Part shown: piece after piece, positions 61,601 to 64,000 of the stretch
Layout of the letters: each line of letters begins with the position of its first letter
How positions within the stretch are numbered: the first letter of the stretch is position 1
Assembly (NCBI RefSeq): GCF_963676685.1
Contig: NC_092351.1
Location: 38,554,733-38,618,732, forward strand
Direction: 5' to 3'
DNA from: Mytilus edulis
Lineage: Eukaryota; Mollusca; Bivalvia; Mytilida; Mytilidae
DNA length: 64,000 nt
Position numbers and translations under genes: made by a program
The notes under the pieces: model-generated
Told to the model about the DNA's origin: nothing
Database searches by the model: none
What the model saw: only the letters and a program-made list of their open reading frames with translations

Positions 61601-61762
61601 TGTTGAGAATAGTTCGAAGTTATAACGTTACGTTTCCCGTATTTACGTTCACATGTTTGTGACGTTTCTTACACCTTGTATGGGCTTCGCCATTGTAAAT
61701 AGTATACGCAAAGTAAACACAACGCAAAGTACATATACGACTTATTTAGTTTATTCCACACA
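61601..61762 (+). repeat. BEL element 3' LTR (162 bp)
   Basis: Identical by eye to the 5' LTR. The bases immediately before it are not purine-rich (tttgcgggccccagta), so a classic polypurine tract is not evident. Confidence 0.9.
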
Positions 61763-62619
61763 AGTATAAACCTAAGACTAATGGTGACCTAATCAAAAGT
61801 AAATTTTTGTAACTTAGTAGATCTTAGTAAATGGTTCAAAATCAATAGACTACGATTTAGGGGAGGGGGCAAATAATCTCCAAGAAAAAGAAATGTTTCC
61901 ATGCTAATACAACTGCATACCAAATAGCATTTACTTACAATAAGTGATTGCTTAATGAACTAATCACACCTTGGTACAGCTCTCTTACACAATTCAAAAT
62001 ATACAGACTTAATATTCTGGCTAAAAAATGATCTAAATATGTCGATTCACTTGTGAGATGATTTTTGTTCCCATGGAAAATAGATTTGAGATGGAGCCAA
62101 TATCATCAATATATCTTTAAGATAAAAATATTATAAATAAAGGCAACAGTAGAATACCGCTAAAAATTACAAAATTCCTAAATTAGAATCAGAATTACTA
62201 GGTTTCAACCATTTTCTTCAAGCATCATTCAACATGTACAATAAAGACTTTTGGGGGTTCACTTTCATGCAAAAACTATGCTATATCTCAATATCAAGTT
62301 GGATTTTTTGGTGGTTTTTTTAAAGATTTGACAAAAAATTATGTTGTTAAAATGAAATGATATTGGTAACTTTAACTAATCCCTCTCTGGAAAAATAACA
62401 CCCTTGCTGGTCAAGTTTATATGATTATCAAACTTATCCATGGTCTAAGTGAGTGAAAACCTTCAACAAAACTTGAAGAGGATAACATAATGTTGACATA
62501 ATACAATTGTAATCACAGGTTTCATGGTAAAATCACACATGTGCCTCCTATGTTTTACTTAGTATTGGAATTTAAAGATAACTTTGATCACAAAGCTAAA
62601 GAAGAGCATCATATCAGAT
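61763..62619. other. Gene-free stretch after the BEL element
   Basis: AT-rich. A 20-base direct repeat (atgctaatacaactgcatac) at 61901-61920 also occurs at 58807-58826 before the element. Nothing else supported. Confidence 0.5.
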
Positions 62620-63020
62620 TTAAGGATGTTCGCTACTCCGTTTCAAAATAACAAGCTTTTTTAAAAGACTTTTATAAATTGATAGCATGTAAAAAAAAAG
62701 AAACTAAAAAAGCAGAAAAAAATGAAGGGTTCGTGTGCTTGTTTTCGAGATATAAGCCGTTGAAAATTTGGCGGGAAATGATTCTCTCTAGATTTTTCAT
62801 GCATTTAACATTGGCACCTTTTTCCTTTCAAAAACATTGAAAAAATAACAAGGATTTTATATGATTTTCAAATATGACTTTTTAAACAATATGTAATAAA
62901 ATTATGAAAAGAAAAGTAGGGGTTAGCGGGCAAATTTTTTTAATAGGAATATATAGATAAAACCAGAGGATTCCAAATATCTGGCAAAAAATCAAAAACA
63001 AGAGGAGCAAACATCCTTAA
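62620..63020. mobile_element. ~393-bp MITE flanked by TTAA
   Basis: TTAA-AGGATG-type ends: TTAAGGATGTTCGCTACTC at 62620 and its inverse GAGGAGCAAACATCCTTAA ending at 63020, with 17 of 19 bases matching. TTAA at both edges is the target duplication of piggyBac- and Kolobok-type elements (inference). I recognise the family as common in bivalves. No coding content. Confidence 0.8.
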
Positions 63021-63309
63021 TAGTAATCTTTGTTTGGTACTTTCTTCTGTTTATAAACTTAAAATTCAATCTGACATTGATTTGACATAAACTCCAAATT
63101 CAAATAAAATTGTTAAGCAAATTCAGTGACTTTCTGACATTGACACATTTACACATCATTTTATCTACTGAATACAATTACTTTTGCTTTCTGAAAAGTG
63201 ATAATAATGAAATAATAATGATATATTATAGTGTTTAGTGGTTCATCATATCTCAATGGAAGACTAAATATATGTTTTACAATTTTCAGCACTGCTCTGC
63301 TATTACATG

Positions 63310-63475
63310 GTGGTCAGTTATCATTAGTAGAGGAAGCTGAAGCTGAAGTGCCCAGGGAGAACCACTGACCTTAGTCAATTAAGATTGGAGTCAAGTGCAC
63401 CTGCCCCGTGTGGGATAAGAACTAACAACCTCAGTGTTGACTTGTTAGTGTAATCACGTTGACTAATGTCTTCAC
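63310..63475 (-). mobile_element. tRNA-derived SINE-like repeat (bivalve family)
   Basis: The run agtcaattaagattggagtc, gtgcacctgcc, gtgtgggat-agaact and acaacctcagtgttgac is a repeat I recognise from bivalves. On the minus strand ggtt-gtt-tatccc around 63412-63430 is a degenerate tRNA B box. The opposite tRNA end is too diverged to score. Confidence 0.5.
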
Positions 63476-63479
63476 TTTA

Positions 63480-64000
63480 GTTTGTATAAATGTCAAACAC
63501 ATTTTTTTAAGTATTTATTTTATTGTATCATGTTTCAAACAAAATACCACATCATATAATATTTTAACAAGTATAAAAATAAATAATTTAACAGTACAAT
63601 AAATTGAATATAAAACTTGTCACACTTTATTAGTTCCATATTACAAATATCACAGACAAAATAAATTGGACGGAAAAGTTTCAGCAGTATATTACAAATA
63701 ATGAACCAATTTGTTCATAAAAAAAGATTTGATGCAAATATAAGAACTCATAAAATGTGTGTTGAATAATCAACATCTTTAAAATTAAATTAATATAGAT
63801 AACCAGGTTTTCTGAAAAATATATTAAAATTAATTTAAGTTCTAGAGAGATGCAATATCAGTGACATGTATCGACTCAAAAATCACAAGAAAAAGTATCA
63901 CATTGTTGGTCCCAGTTTCATTCGTTCCAACTTTTAACACATATTGTAATTCTTATCTAAAAAATGTATTCTAAGAAAATAAACAAAGATATAAAGGTGA
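63480..64000. other. AT-rich end of window
   Basis: No gene, element end or structured repeat recognised. Confidence 0.45.

Larger units (their letters stand above)
58837..61762 (+). mobile_element. Non-autonomous BEL/Pao LTR retrotransposon with identical LTRs
   Basis: 162-bp LTRs (58837-58998 and 61601-61762) begin TGTTGAG and end CCACACA, and I found no difference between them. A primer-binding site follows four bases after the left LTR. Between the LTRs are a gag-protease ORF and a short C-terminal pol remnant, with reverse transcriptase, RNase H and integrase deleted. Flanks read GGTAT before and AGTAT after, a 5-bp target duplication with one mismatch (or 4 bp, GTAT, if the boundary is shifted). 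Identical LTRs and an open ORF point to recent insertion. With no polymerase it must have used enzymes from an autonomous relative. Confidence 0.9.

Noticed and set aside
63290..63389. Exon-like open stretch after a ttttcAG acceptor
   Set aside because: Most of it lies in the SINE-like repeat, and the reading frame ends at once in a TGA of that repeat. Not a supported exon.

Overview
The window is AT-rich animal genomic DNA with long introns, GT/AG splice sites and many dispersed repeats. I recognise several repeat families as ones typical of marine bivalves, so a mussel (Mytilus or a close relative) is the likely source. This is recognition from memory, not a search.

From 3043 to 36890 there is one conventional gene on the + strand, a Kelch-like gene of the KLHL1/4/5 group (closest by eye to KLHL5). 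It has ten coding exons. Their lengths sum to 1842 bases (614 codons including stop), all internal splice phases agree, and an in-frame stop lies just upstream of the start. The product has BTB, BACK and six Kelch repeats and should be a substrate adaptor of a Cullin-3 ubiquitin ligase. Its introns hold many non-autonomous mobile elements: a composite inverted-repeat element with a gag-like ORF (intron 2), a 1.2 kb element with a perfect 7-bp target duplication (intron 4), a TA-flanked MITE (intron 7) and a Helentron-like element (intron 8).

From about 39.5 to 54.2 kb I see no host gene. The stretch is layered repeats: a 2 kb element carrying three different tandem arrays, a 3.9 kb fold-back element with 536-bp arms, and a second inverted-repeat element whose right arm was split by a 5'-truncated LINE.

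From 54527 to 56659 a two-exon gene encodes a 354-residue protein with a DZIP3-type HEPN domain (RNEILH motif), a coiled coil and an unrecognised C-terminal region.

From 58837 to 61762 there is a compact BEL/Pao retroelement with two 162-bp LTRs that look identical, an intact gag-protease ORF and almost no polymerase. It appears to be a young, internally deleted, trans-mobilised element. The window ends with a TTAA-flanked MITE and a tRNA-derived SINE-like repeat.
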